This document shows, piece by piece, positions 39,070 to 48,436 of a stretch of 64,000 nucleotides of DNA. The notes beneath the pieces were generated by a model. That model did not search any database. It had not been told where the DNA came from and saw nothing but the letters and a program-made list of their open reading frames with translations. The DNA is from an uncultured Bacteroidaceae bacterium (GTDB taxonomy: Bacteria > Bacteroidota > Bacteroidia > Bacteroidales > Bacteroidaceae). Within the stretch, counting starts at the first letter, position 1. Each line of letters starts with the position of its first letter. The stretch is taken from contig CAJONZ010000087.1 in assembly GCA_905236065.1 (NCBI GenBank), positions 1-64,000 of the forward strand, given 5' to 3'. The translations under genes and the position numbers were made by a program.

Positions 39070-40509
39070 ATGGGAAAGATTATCGTAGCGGGCATTGGAC
39101 CCGGCAGTAAAGAAGACATCACTCCTGCCGTGCTGGAAGCAGTGCGGGAGGCAGATGCCGTTGTGGGATATAAGTATTATTTCCAGTTTGTTGAGGCGTA
39201 TGTGAAGCCGGGATGCGTGTGCATCGACACGGGCATGAAGAAGGAGCGCGAACGGGCCGAGCAGGCTTTCCTGCTGGCCGAGGAAGGAAAGACTGTCGTG
39301 GTGATTTCCTCGGGCGATGCGGGTTTGTATGGCATGGCCCCGCTGGTCTGGGAGATGGCTCAAAAACGAGCCTCTGGCATTGAGGTCGTGACCTTGCCCG
39401 GTATTTCGGCGTTCCAGAAGGCGGCCTCGTTGTTGGGGGCACCCATCGGCCATGATTTGTGCATCCTTTCGCTGTCAGACCTGATGACGCCCTGGGAAGT
39501 GATAGAACGGCGTATCAAGGCGGCGGCGACGGGCGATTTCGTGACGGCTGTCTATAATCCCAAGTCGCATGGGCGGTACTGGCAACTGTATCGGTTGCAG
39601 GAGCTGTTTCTCATGGAGCGTTCACCCGAAACGCCCGTGGGGTATGTCCGTCAGGCCGGACGGGACGACGAGCAGGTGACGGTCACGACGTTAGGTGCGT
39701 TCGACCCGGAGGAGGTGGATATGTTTACGGTCGTTCTCATCGGTAATTCGCAGTCGTATGTCGCTGCAGGCAAGATGATTACGCCGAGAGGGTATTATGG
39801 AGGGGAAAAGTTAGAGGTGAGAGGTGAGGGGTTAGAGGTGAGAGGTGAGAGGATGGAAATCAAGGCGGGACAGCAGATTATGATGGAGTCGTTCCGCACG
39901 ATTGCCGGTGAGCTGAAGCGGAAGGACTATCCTTTAGACCACAAATGGGCGTTGTTACATGCCATCCATACCACGGCAGATTTTGACATGGAGGAACTTC
40001 TCTACACGGACAAGGGAGCCGTGGAGACATTATATAATAAGGTGGCGACAGGTGAGCTGAAAACCATCGTGACGGACGTGACGATGGTGATGAGTGGCAT
40101 CCGAAAAGGTGCCTTGCAACGGTTGGGCATGGAGGCGAAGTGCTATCTGTCCGACCCGCGTGTGGCGGAGATGGCCCGTGCGGAGGATATCACGCGCACC
40201 CAGGCTGGCATCCGGCTGGCGGTGGAGGAGCATCCCGATGCGCTGTTTGCCTTTGGCAATGCCCCTACGGCGTTGATGGAGTTGTGTGGGTTGGTTCGAC
40301 GGGGCAAGGCCCGTCCTGCCGGCATCATTGTCGCCCCGGTGGGCTTTGTGCATGTGCGGGAGTCGAAGCACATGGTGAAGCCTTTCAAGGACATCCCCAA
40401 GGTGATTGTGGAGGGACGGAAGGGTGGTTCGAACCTTGCGGCCACGCTGTGCAACGCCATCCTGACGTTTGATGATGCGGAACAATTGAAACCAGGAAGG
40501 GATTTGTGA
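39070..40509 (+). CDS. cobJ-cbiC: Precorrin-3B C17-methyltransferase (CobJ/CbiH) fused to precorrin-8X methylmutase (CobH/CbiC)
   Basis: MGKIIVAGIGPGSKEDITPAVLEAV...; C-terminal FRTIAGEL...RLAVEEHPDALFAFGNAPTALMEL...GFVHVRESK; start at 39070 preferred over 38968. Confidence 0.92.
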   Translation: MGKIIVAGIGPGSKEDITPAVLEAVREADAVVGYKYYFQFVEAYVKPGCVCIDTGMKKERERAEQAFLLAEEGKTVVVISSGDAGLYGMAPLVWEMAQKRASGIEVVTLPGISAFQKAASLLGAPIGHDLCILSLSDLMTPWEVIERRIKAAATGDFVTAVYNPKSHGRYWQLYRLQELFLMERSPETPVGYVRQAGRDDEQVTVTTLGAFDPEEVDMFTVVLIGNSQSYVAAGKMITPRGYYGGEKLEVRGEGLEVRGERMEIKAGQQIMMESFRTIAGELKRKDYPLDHKWALLHAIHTTADFDMEELLYTDKGAVETLYNKVATGELKTIVTDVTMVMSGIRKGALQRLGMEAKCYLSDPRVAEMARAEDITRTQAGIRLAVEEHPDALFAFGNAPTALMELCGLVRRGKARPAGIIVAPVGFVHVRESKHMVKPFKDIPKVIVEGRKGGSNLAATLCNAILTFDDAEQLKPGRDL

Positions 40510-40601
40510 ATGAAGAATGAAAAATGAAGAATGAAGAATTTGCTGCCGCCATCCCATTTCCTCCCCTATAGGGGGGAGGTTAGGAGGGGGCTGAATTAAG
40601 A
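40510..40601. repeat. Composite spacer repeat (AATGAAGAATG-type plus cctcccctataggggggaggttaggagggggctg)
   Basis: Similar in inverted orientation to 48945..49063. Confidence 0.7.
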
Positions 40602-41828
40602 ATGAAGAAACGGTTTATTGTTATTGGTATAAGTGACCATCCGCAGCCGTTCTTTCCGCCGGAGGTGCTGGAGATAATCGGAAAGGGGAGGGTCTTCTCA
40701 GGTGGCAAGCGTCACCATGAGATTGTTGCGCCGTTGTTGCCCGACGAGGCCCTGTGGATTGATATCACGGTGCCGCTGGAGAAGGTCTTTGAACAGTATG
40801 ACCATCAATTTTCTGTCTCTCCTCTTCAAACCATCATTGTCTTTGCCAGTGGTGACCCGCTGTTCTTTGGTTTTGCCAATACCATCAGGCGGCTGCTGCC
40901 CGAGGCGGAGGTCGTGGTCTATCCCTCGTTCAATTCCTTGCAGCTGTTGGCGCACCGCTTGGTGATGCCTTACCACGATATGCGGATTGTCTCGTTGACA
41001 GGCCGTCCGTGGCATGAGTTTGACAGGGCAATGATAGAACGGGCCAGGAAGGTCGGTGTGCTGACCGACCGTGAACATACGCCTGCTGCGATTGCGGAGA
41101 GAATGCTGGAATATGGATATGCTGGTTACAGCATGTACGTGGGTGAGCACTTAGGGAATCCTGCGCAAGAGCGGGTGACATCGCTCCCGCTGGAAGAAGC
41201 GGCACGACGTGACTTTACCCAGCCGAACTGCGTGATACTCACGGAGAAGGAACCGTTGCCAGCCACACCCTTCGGCATTCCCGACGGGGACTTTGCCTTG
41301 CTCGACGGGCGGGAGAAGATGATTACGAAGATGCCCATCCGCCTGCTGACCCTTCAAGCCCTCGACCTGAGGGGACGGCATGTGCTGTGGGACATCGGTT
41401 TCTGTACGGGCAGCGTCTCGATCGAGGCACGTTTGCAGTTCCCCCATTTGCACGTCTGCGCCTTTGAGGTGCGTCCGGCGTGTGAGGCGATTATCAGAGA
41501 GAATGCCCGCCGTTTCGGTACACCGGGCATCGAGGTGCATATCGGTGACTTCCTCGATACGGACGTCAGCGGGCTTCCCCGTCCCGATGCCGTGTTCATC
41601 GGCGGTCATGGCGGGCGGTTGAAGGACATCATGGCCAAGGTGTTGACGGTACTCAATCCTGACGGGCTCATGGTGTTCAACAGCGTCACCAGCCCAAAAG
41701 TTCCTGTCAACAGTCGGCAACTGTGGGACGAAGCCTGCATGGCCTTGGGACTGAAGCAGGACCGTCCCCTGAGCATACAATTAAACGATTATAACCCCAT
41801 AGAGATATTACGATGCAGAAGAAGATAG
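40602..41828 (+). CDS. cobL: Precorrin-6Y C5,15-methyltransferase (CobL; CbiE-CbiT fusion)
   Basis: CbiE-like N-terminus IIVFASGDPLFFGFANTIRRLLP; CbiT-like GRHVLWDIGFCTGSVSIEARLQFP. Confidence 0.92.
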   Translation: MKKRFIVIGISDHPQPFFPPEVLEIIGKGRVFSGGKRHHEIVAPLLPDEALWIDITVPLEKVFEQYDHQFSVSPLQTIIVFASGDPLFFGFANTIRRLLPEAEVVVYPSFNSLQLLAHRLVMPYHDMRIVSLTGRPWHEFDRAMIERARKVGVLTDREHTPAAIAERMLEYGYAGYSMYVGEHLGNPAQERVTSLPLEEAARRDFTQPNCVILTEKEPLPATPFGIPDGDFALLDGREKMITKMPIRLLTLQALDLRGRHVLWDIGFCTGSVSIEARLQFPHLHVCAFEVRPACEAIIRENARRFGTPGIEVHIGDFLDTDVSGLPRPDAVFIGGHGGRLKDIMAKVLTVLNPDGLMVFNSVTSPKVPVNSRQLWDEACMALGLKQDRPLSIQLNDYNPIEILRCRRR

Positions 41829-43585
41829 CCATTATACAGATTAGCAAGGAAGGCGAGGCCGTGGCCCAAGTGTTGCAGCGGCAACTGGATGCGGCGGTGA
41901 TTGAACGACAGTCGGTTGGCGACCAATGGGCGCAGTTCGATGCGTTCGTCTTCATCGGTGCCTTGGGCATTTGTGTCCGAACGATAGCCCCATTCGTCGA
42001 AGACAAGCACACGGACCCTGCCGTGGTCTGCGTGGATAGCTTGGGACGCAATGCCATTGCCGTATTGAGCGGTCATGTCGGCGGTGCCAACGACCTGGCA
42101 CGACGGGTGGCCGACGTGTTGGGTGCCTCGCCCGTCATCACCACCCAAAGCGACAATGCGGGGCTTTGGCCGCTCGACACGTTAGGCAAGCGTTTCGGCT
42201 GGACGCTGAACGAGGAGCGGGGGCTGAACGGGTGTATCTTTGCGTTCGTCCACCGTCAGCCTACGGCCCTGTTGCTAAAAGCTTACGACGAGGGTACGGA
42301 CTATTTGCTGAGTACGTTGCCCAGCCATGTCACGGTGGTCAACAGCCTTGACGAGGTAGATGAAAACAAATACAAACTCCTCCTCGTCGTTTCCCCCTTC
42401 AGGGAGAATCTACCCACCGCCGTCCAGACCCTGCAATACGTCCCGGCGGTTGCCACCATCGGTTTCGGACTGGCTCATCAGGCTGCACCTGCCGAGACCA
42501 TCTATCAGGAAATCGGGCAAACCCTTCAGGCACACGGCTTCCATCCCCATGCCCGCCAGTGGTGTACCATTGACGTGAAGGCCGACGAGCCGTTTGTCCA
42601 TTTGCTGCGTCAGCGGGGCGAGACTGTCCGCTTCTTCACTGCCGAGGAATTGGCAGCGGTCGAAGTGCCCCATCCCAGCGACACGGTGGCCCGCCATGTG
42701 GGTACGCCCAGTGTTTGCGAGGCGGCAGCCATTTTGGGTTCCAATCACGGAAAGCTGCTGATGCAGAAGGAGAAAGGGCAGAATTGGACGGCGGCACTGG
42801 CCATTGCCCACGAAGCCCTACACCGTCGGCAGGGACACATCGAGATTGTCGGTGCGGGTCCCGGAGACCCCGACCTGGTGAGTGTCCGGGGACGGAAGAT
42901 GCTGGAGCGGGCAGACCTTATCTTGTATGCCGGTTCGCTGGTGCCCCGGGCCTTGACGGAATGTCACAAGCCTGGAGCCGTGGTTCGCAGCAGTGCCGAC
43001 ATGAACCTGGAAGAGCAATGCCAACTGATGAAGGAGCATTATGAGCAGGGACATTTCATCGTCCGCCTGCATACCGGCGACCCCTGCATCTTCGGTGCCA
43101 TTCAGGAGCAGATGGCCTTCTTCGACCGTGAGGGCATGTCGTACCACATCACGCCGGGCATCTCCTCCTTCCTGGCCGCCGCTGCCGAGTTGCGGAGCCA
43201 GTTTACCATCCCAGAGCGGACACAGACCATCATCCTGACCCGTGGTGAGGGACGTACCCTGATGCCGGAACGGGAACAATTGCACCTGTTGGCCAAGAGC
43301 CAGAGTACCATGTGTATCTTCCTCAGTGCCGCCATCGTGGATGACGTGCAGCAGGAATTGTTGCAGGAATACCCAGCAGACACACCCGTGGCTGCCTGCT
43401 ATCACCTGACGTGGCCCGACCAACGCATCTATCGGGGGGTGTTGAAAGACCTTGCAAAGCTCGTCCACGACAACCACCTGACGCTGACCACCATGCTCGT
43501 CGTCGGCGAAGCCATCGACAACCGGCAGGGATTGTCGGAACTCTATAATAAGAACTTCACTCACCTTTTCAGGAAAGGCCAATGA
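41813..43585 (+). CDS. cbiG-cbiF: CbiG (cobalt-precorrin-5A hydrolase) fused to CobM/CbiF (precorrin-4 C11-methyltransferase)
   Basis: VFIGALGICVRTIAPFVEDKHTDPAVVCVDSLGRNAIAVLSGHVGGAN (CbiG); IEIVGAGPGDPDLVSVRGRKMLERADLILYAGSLVP (CbiF). Confidence 0.92.
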   Translation: MQKKIAIIQISKEGEAVAQVLQRQLDAAVIERQSVGDQWAQFDAFVFIGALGICVRTIAPFVEDKHTDPAVVCVDSLGRNAIAVLSGHVGGANDLARRVADVLGASPVITTQSDNAGLWPLDTLGKRFGWTLNEERGLNGCIFAFVHRQPTALLLKAYDEGTDYLLSTLPSHVTVVNSLDEVDENKYKLLLVVSPFRENLPTAVQTLQYVPAVATIGFGLAHQAAPAETIYQEIGQTLQAHGFHPHARQWCTIDVKADEPFVHLLRQRGETVRFFTAEELAAVEVPHPSDTVARHVGTPSVCEAAAILGSNHGKLLMQKEKGQNWTAALAIAHEALHRRQGHIEIVGAGPGDPDLVSVRGRKMLERADLILYAGSLVPRALTECHKPGAVVRSSADMNLEEQCQLMKEHYEQGHFIVRLHTGDPCIFGAIQEQMAFFDREGMSYHITPGISSFLAAAAELRSQFTIPERTQTIILTRGEGRTLMPEREQLHLLAKSQSTMCIFLSAAIVDDVQQELLQEYPADTPVAACYHLTWPDQRIYRGVLKDLAKLVHDNHLTLTTMLVVGEAIDNRQGLSELYNKNFTHLFRKGQ

Positions 43586-45288
43586 TACTGGTTTTCGGAG
43601 GAACGACGGAAGGCCGCAGGGCTGTGGAGGTGCTGGAAGAGGCGGGTACCCCCTTTTATTACAGCACGAAGACGGGCGAACAGGAGGTGCCGCTCCATCA
43701 TGGTGTGGCCATCAGCGGGGCCATGGACGTTGCGGCCATGACCACTTTCTGCCGTTTAAACCGAGTGGAATTGCTGGTCGATGCCGCCCATCCGTTTGCG
43801 ACGGTGCTACACCGAACGGTGGCAGAAGTGGCGGAGTGCATGGGCATTCCCGCCATACGGTTTGAGCGCATCTATCCCCCTCGTGAGCCCGACATTATTT
43901 GGTGCGACGACCTGGACGATGCCCTCCGCAAAATTGACTGCAAAGTGCTGCTCTCGACCATTGGTGTGCAGGGCATCTCCCGACTGAAACCCTTGGAAGC
44001 CCGTGGCCAGACCATCCTCTACCGCATCCTGAAACGGGAGAGTAGCATTCGGCTGGCCCACCAGCAGGGAGCCAGCGATGCCCAGTTGTGTTTCTACCCC
44101 GACACGGCAGAAGCCGACGGCGTGTTGATGAAAGAAAGTGGAACGTCGGGCGGATTTACGGAAAAAGTGGAAGAAGCCAGAAGAATGGGCATGAAAATCT
44201 ATGCCATCAAACGCCCCGAAACATCCAGTATCTTCCACTGCGTCAACGGTCCCCACGGCTTGCGTCGTGCCGTCGAACACCTTTTGCCTCCGTTCTTTCC
44301 CCTGCACAGTGGACTGACGACCGGCACCTGTGCCACAGCCGCAGCCGTTGCTGCCACCCTCCGATTGCTCAAGGGGGAGACACCCGGCCAGGTTCCTGTT
44401 TTTTTGCCTGATGGGGAAACCATCAGTGTGCCTGTGGCTTACGGCCCAGACTATGCCGCTTGCATCAAGGAGGCAGGCGACGACCCCGACGTAACCAATG
44501 GCTTGGAAATTAGGGCTCGTGTGAAACTCGCAGGCCAGTTTGAGATTCATGGTGGCGAGGGCGTTGGCCGTTTCACCCTCCCCGGCTTCGACTATCCTCC
44601 CGGCGAGGCAGCCATCAACAAAGGCCCCCGCGAGATGATACGGCAGAACGTGTGTCGGTTCGCATACTCCACGCACCTGTCAATTACCATCAGTGTTCCC
44701 GGCGGCGCGGAGATTGCAAAAAAAACCTTCAATCCCCGTCTGGGCATTGAAGGTGGCATCAGCATCATCGGGGTCAGCGGCATTGTGAAGCCGTTCAGCG
44801 AGGAAGCCTTCATCGAGAGCATCCGCAAATGTATGGAGGTGGCCAAGGCCAGCGGCACAGGCCACGTGGTCATCCACAGCGGTGCGAAGAGTGAGCAATA
44901 CCTTCGCCAACGCTACCCCGAACTGCCCCAGCAGGCTTTTGTGGAATACGGAAACTACATTGGTGAAACCCTGCGGATGGCCGACCAATTCGGCATTCCT
45001 GCTGTCACCCTCGGTATCATGTTGGGCAAGGCCGTGAAATTGGCAGCAGGTCATCTGGACACTCATAGCCGCAAGACCGTGATGGACAAGGATTTCGTCC
45101 GGCAAATGCTTGGCGAGGCGGGTTGCGACCTTGACATCAGCGACATCACATTGGCACGGGAGCTTTGGGACAGGATACCTTCCGAACGACTGCCTGACTT
45201 TGTGCATACGGTCGTCCGGCACTGCCTGGAACATTGCACCCCGCTCCTGCCCAACGGCAAGCTGGAAATCTTGTTAGTTAAAAATTAA
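43582..45288 (+). CDS. cbiJ-cbiD: Precorrin-6A reductase (CbiJ/CobK) fused to CbiD
   Basis: MILVFGGTTEGRRAVEVLEEAGTPFYYSTKTGEQ (CbiJ); LTTGTCATAAAVAATLRLL...FNPRLGIEGGISIIGVSGIVKPFSEEA (CbiD). Confidence 0.92.
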   Translation: MILVFGGTTEGRRAVEVLEEAGTPFYYSTKTGEQEVPLHHGVAISGAMDVAAMTTFCRLNRVELLVDAAHPFATVLHRTVAEVAECMGIPAIRFERIYPPREPDIIWCDDLDDALRKIDCKVLLSTIGVQGISRLKPLEARGQTILYRILKRESSIRLAHQQGASDAQLCFYPDTAEADGVLMKESGTSGGFTEKVEEARRMGMKIYAIKRPETSSIFHCVNGPHGLRRAVEHLLPPFFPLHSGLTTGTCATAAAVAATLRLLKGETPGQVPVFLPDGETISVPVAYGPDYAACIKEAGDDPDVTNGLEIRARVKLAGQFEIHGGEGVGRFTLPGFDYPPGEAAINKGPREMIRQNVCRFAYSTHLSITISVPGGAEIAKKTFNPRLGIEGGISIIGVSGIVKPFSEEAFIESIRKCMEVAKASGTGHVVIHSGAKSEQYLRQRYPELPQQAFVEYGNYIGETLRMADQFGIPAVTLGIMLGKAVKLAAGHLDTHSRKTVMDKDFVRQMLGEAGCDLDISDITLARELWDRIPSERLPDFVHTVVRHCLEHCTPLLPNGKLEILLVKN

Positions 45289-45367
45289 AAGTTAAAAATT
45301 AAAATGCCATCCGGCACATTTGAGCATTGCGCCAGCCCATTTTAACTTTTAACTTTTAACTTTTAAC
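45277..45367. terminator. A/T-rich inverted repeat between convergent cbiD(+) and btuC-like(-), candidate bidirectional terminator or spacer repeat
   Basis: gttaaaaattaaaagttaaaaattaaaatg ... cattttaacttttaacttttaacttttaac; the stem includes the cbiD stop codon. Confidence 0.5.
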
Positions 45368-45374
45368 CTGTACG

Positions 45375-46409
45375 TTATTCTTCCCTTCTTCCGAAAAGGA
45401 TGGCAGCCACAACCGGGGCACCGACCAACGCCGTGACGGAGTTGACAGGCAGTGCCCCTTCAAATCCCGGCATACGGGCCACGAAGTTGCAAAACAGGGC
45501 AAGCACTGCCCCGCAAAGTGCCGTGGCCGGCATGATGATGCGATGGTCGGAGGTGCGAAAGAGGGTGCGCGTCAGATGAGGAACGGCCAAGCCGATGAAC
45601 ATGATGGGGCCGCAATAGGCCGTGACAATGGCAACCAGTATGCCCGACGACAGTATCACCAACAAGCGGCTGCGACGGATGTTCAGTCCAAGGTTCGCTG
45701 CATACAAGTCGCCCAAGAGCATCAGGTTCATGGGTTTGGCCAACAGGCAAGCCAAAGGTATCAGTATGCACATCAACACGATGAAAAGCATCATCTCGTC
45801 GCCGGAAACCCTGGAGAACGAGCCTAATCCCCAAACGACGAACGCCTTCACGTCCTCCTCGGGCGATAGGAATTTCAATACACCGATGATGGCATTGGCC
45901 AAATAGCCGATCATCACACCAATAATCAGCAACGTGACGTTTCCCTTCACCTTCTGCGACATCCACAGGATGAGCAGCATCACGGCCAAGGCTCCAGCGA
46001 TGGCGGCCACGCTCATGGCGGCATCGCCCAAATAGCCCAGCCGGCTGAGTGCCACCCCGCCAATGCGCCCCGAAAGCAACACGACGAAGGCAACGCCCAG
46101 TGCCGAGCCATTGCTGATGCCCAAGACGGAAGGGCCTGCCAACGGATTGCGAAAGACGGTTTGCATCTGCAAGCCACTAATGGCAAGTCCAGCACCGGCA
46201 AAGACCGCCGTCAACGCTTGTGGCAGTCGGCTGCTGAAAACAATATTCGTCCAAATCTCGTTGGAGTCATCCCCCATCAAAATGCGGCACACCTCTTTGA
46301 CGGGAATGTGGATGGAGCCAATGAGGAGGTTGACAATCAGCAACACCACGATGGCAACGAAGAGGATGATGAACTTAGAAACTTTCATTTTTCGCTTTCC
46401 ATTTTTCAT
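45375..46409 (-). CDS. FecCD-family ABC permease (BtuC-like)
   Basis: PQALTAVFAGAGLAISGLQMQTVFRNPLAGPSVLGISNGSALGVA and GPIMFIGLAVPHLTR. Confidence 0.9.
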   Translation of the reverse strand: MKNGKRKMKVSKFIILFVAIVVLLIVNLLIGSIHIPVKEVCRILMGDDSNEIWTNIVFSSRLPQALTAVFAGAGLAISGLQMQTVFRNPLAGPSVLGISNGSALGVAFVVLLSGRIGGVALSRLGYLGDAAMSVAAIAGALAVMLLILWMSQKVKGNVTLLIIGVMIGYLANAIIGVLKFLSPEEDVKAFVVWGLGSFSRVSGDEMMLFIVLMCILIPLACLLAKPMNLMLLGDLYAANLGLNIRRSRLLVILSSGILVAIVTAYCGPIMFIGLAVPHLTRTLFRTSDHRIIMPATALCGAVLALFCNFVARMPGFEGALPVNSVTALVGAPVVAAILFGRREE

Positions 46410-47554
46410 TTCAGCAATCGGTAGTATCGGGGTTCGTAACCGGGTTCCACAAGCTCAGGATGGAAGATGGCCACGAAATCCTTCAGCAAGACATCGGGCT
46501 GGACGGGCGAAATCTCGTAGTAGGCTTGCTGCTTCATGTTGCAGTAAATGACCTTCTTCTCCTTGAATGCTTGGAACAGTTCGTTGCGAGGCTCCGAGGC
46601 TTTCAGGGCCTCATACGAGAACTCGCCGGGGAAACTGTTCAGGATGCGCCAGTAGTCGGCCTTGGCAGCCAGGGCATACATCTTCTCGAACTCCAAATCC
46701 TCGCCTGCAGTCTCGTCGTCGTCAATGACATACTTTGCACCGGCATCACGGAAAATCTGGGCCAGGTAGTTCCTCCCTCCCACGGCGTGCCAGTTCCCAT
46801 AGTGCATCTCGCCGCTGAAGACGGTGGGAAGAGGTGAGGGGGAAGAGGTGAGAGGTGAGGGGTGAGCGGTGAGGGAATCCACTTTCGCTTTCAGGTCGTT
46901 ATAGCGTTTTTCGATGCCCGCGAACACTTCATTGGCTTCGCGCTCCTTACCGATAAACATGCCCACGAACTTCACCCATTCGGCCTGCCCCAGCGGATGG
47001 AGTTCCTGGTAGCCCAAATGGGGCACCAGCGTGATGCCCGTCTCCTTGATGGCATCGTAGCCGCCGCGTTTGGAGGGCGAGATGAAAATCACGTCGGGGT
47101 TGGCGGCCAGTACCATTTCCGGGTCGAAATTGCCCTCCATGCCAATCTTCACGATGCGGCCTTCCTTCACCCGCGACAAGATGTCCTCGTTGAACAGGTT
47201 TTTCGTGCCCGTCAGCCCCTTCACCACGTCGTGGGCATCCAACACCGTGAAGTTAGACAGTTGCAAAGCCGTCATGCAAAGGGTACGCTGGATGGGCACC
47301 CGCACCTTCGTATAGCCTTCGGGTACGACGGCAGAATCGCTATGAACCAATGCAAAGCGGTCGTTCCTACCGACATTCACCAAACGAACGTCGGCAGAGT
47401 CGCACACACTGAACCCCGTGGCATACTTCACTTCGATGGAAGCCATTGTATCGACAGCGGCAGAAGTTCCATCCTCTTTCTGTTCCTTTCCTCCTTTGCC
47501 TGAACAGGCGCAGAACACCACCATGCAGGCAATCGTCCAAACCGATTTCTTCAT
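46406..47554 (-). CDS. ABC transporter substrate-binding lipoprotein (BtuF/FepB-like)
   Basis: Lipobox VVFCACSG; VGMEGNFDPEMVLAANPDVIFISPSKRGGYDAIKETGITLVPHLGYQELHPLGQAEWVKFVG. Confidence 0.85.
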   Translation of the reverse strand: MKKSVWTIACMVVFCACSGKGGKEQKEDGTSAAVDTMASIEVKYATGFSVCDSADVRLVNVGRNDRFALVHSDSAVVPEGYTKVRVPIQRTLCMTALQLSNFTVLDAHDVVKGLTGTKNLFNEDILSRVKEGRIVKIGMEGNFDPEMVLAANPDVIFISPSKRGGYDAIKETGITLVPHLGYQELHPLGQAEWVKFVGMFIGKEREANEVFAGIEKRYNDLKAKVDSLTAHPSPLTSSPSPLPTVFSGEMHYGNWHAVGGRNYLAQIFRDAGAKYVIDDDETAGEDLEFEKMYALAAKADYWRILNSFPGEFSYEALKASEPRNELFQAFKEKKVIYCNMKQQAYYEISPVQPDVLLKDFVAIFHPELVEPGYEPRYYRLLK

Positions 47555-47593
47555 ATTTCACTCTTCATTCTTCATTTTTCACTTTTCTGTCTG

Positions 47594-47601
47594 CAAAGTT
47601 A
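47594..47601 (-). promoter_or_regulatory. Candidate -7 box (TAACTTTG) for btuF-btuC-like genes
   Basis: Minus-strand TAACTTTG 40 nt upstream of the start, divergent to 47615..47622. Confidence 0.45.
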
Positions 47602-47614
47602 GGGAGATTTTTTG

Positions 47615-47622
47615 TACTTTTG
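47615..47622 (+). promoter_or_regulatory. Candidate -7 box (TACTTTTG) for cobS
   Basis: TACTTTTG about 32 nt upstream of the cobS ATG. Confidence 0.45.
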
Positions 47623-47653
47623 CATAATGAAAACCGAGAATATGTAAAAGAAA

Positions 47654-48436
47654 ATGGAACAGACCCGGCTTTATGACCGTATTTGGGCGGCATTTATCTT
47701 CTTTACCCGCCTTCCGTTTTGGCGGTTGCATGAACCTCCGAAAGCCTGTTATAAGGCTGTGGTGGAGCATTGGCCATTGACGGGGTGGCTGACAGGAGGA
47801 CTGATGGCGGCCACGCTGTGGGCGGGCATTCAGGTCTTCTCCTATCCCGTCGCCGTCTTGGTCGCCATTGCGGTGAGGATGCTTGTGACGGGTGCCTTGC
47901 ACGAAGACGGCCTGGCCGACTTCTTCGACGGCTTCGGGGGTGGAGCTGGCAACCGTGAGCGCATCCTTGCCATCATGAAGGATTCGCACATCGGAACGTT
48001 TGGCGTACTCGCCCTCGTTCTCTACCTCTTGCTGCTTGCCGCCACGCTTTGCTCCATTCCCCCTCACTTCGCCCCCCTCGCCATCCTGGCCGCAGACCCC
48101 TATGCCAAAATGGTGACAGCCCAACTGGTGACGCTGATGCCCTACGCACGGAGCGAGGAGGAAGCCAAGGCCAAAACCGTTTACCGAGAAATGAGTTGGC
48201 AGCAGCAGGTCAGCCTTACGATTCAGGGCTTGCTCCCGATGGCGGTGTTCCTCTGGCTGACACATACGCCGTGGTGGCCCGTCATTCTTTTCCCTTACCT
48301 GGTGATGCTTTTCCTCAGCCATCATATCAGGAAGGCGTTGAACGGCTACACCGGTGATTGCTGCGGGGCCGTCTGTCTGTTGGTTGAATTGACTGTTTAT
48401 TTAGTGATATGTGTCCTATCAAAAGAATTATCTTGA
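47654..48436 (+). CDS. cobS: Adenosylcobinamide-GDP ribazoletransferase (cobalamin synthase)
   Basis: FFTRLPFWRL...GALHEDGLADFFDGFGGG...ILAIMKDSHIGTFGVLAL...GYTGDCCGA. Confidence 0.95.
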   Translation: MEQTRLYDRIWAAFIFFTRLPFWRLHEPPKACYKAVVEHWPLTGWLTGGLMAATLWAGIQVFSYPVAVLVAIAVRMLVTGALHEDGLADFFDGFGGGAGNRERILAIMKDSHIGTFGVLALVLYLLLLAATLCSIPPHFAPLAILAADPYAKMVTAQLVTLMPYARSEEEAKAKTVYREMSWQQQVSLTIQGLLPMAVFLWLTHTPWWPVILFPYLVMLFLSHHIRKALNGYTGDCCGAVCLLVELTVYLVICVLSKELS

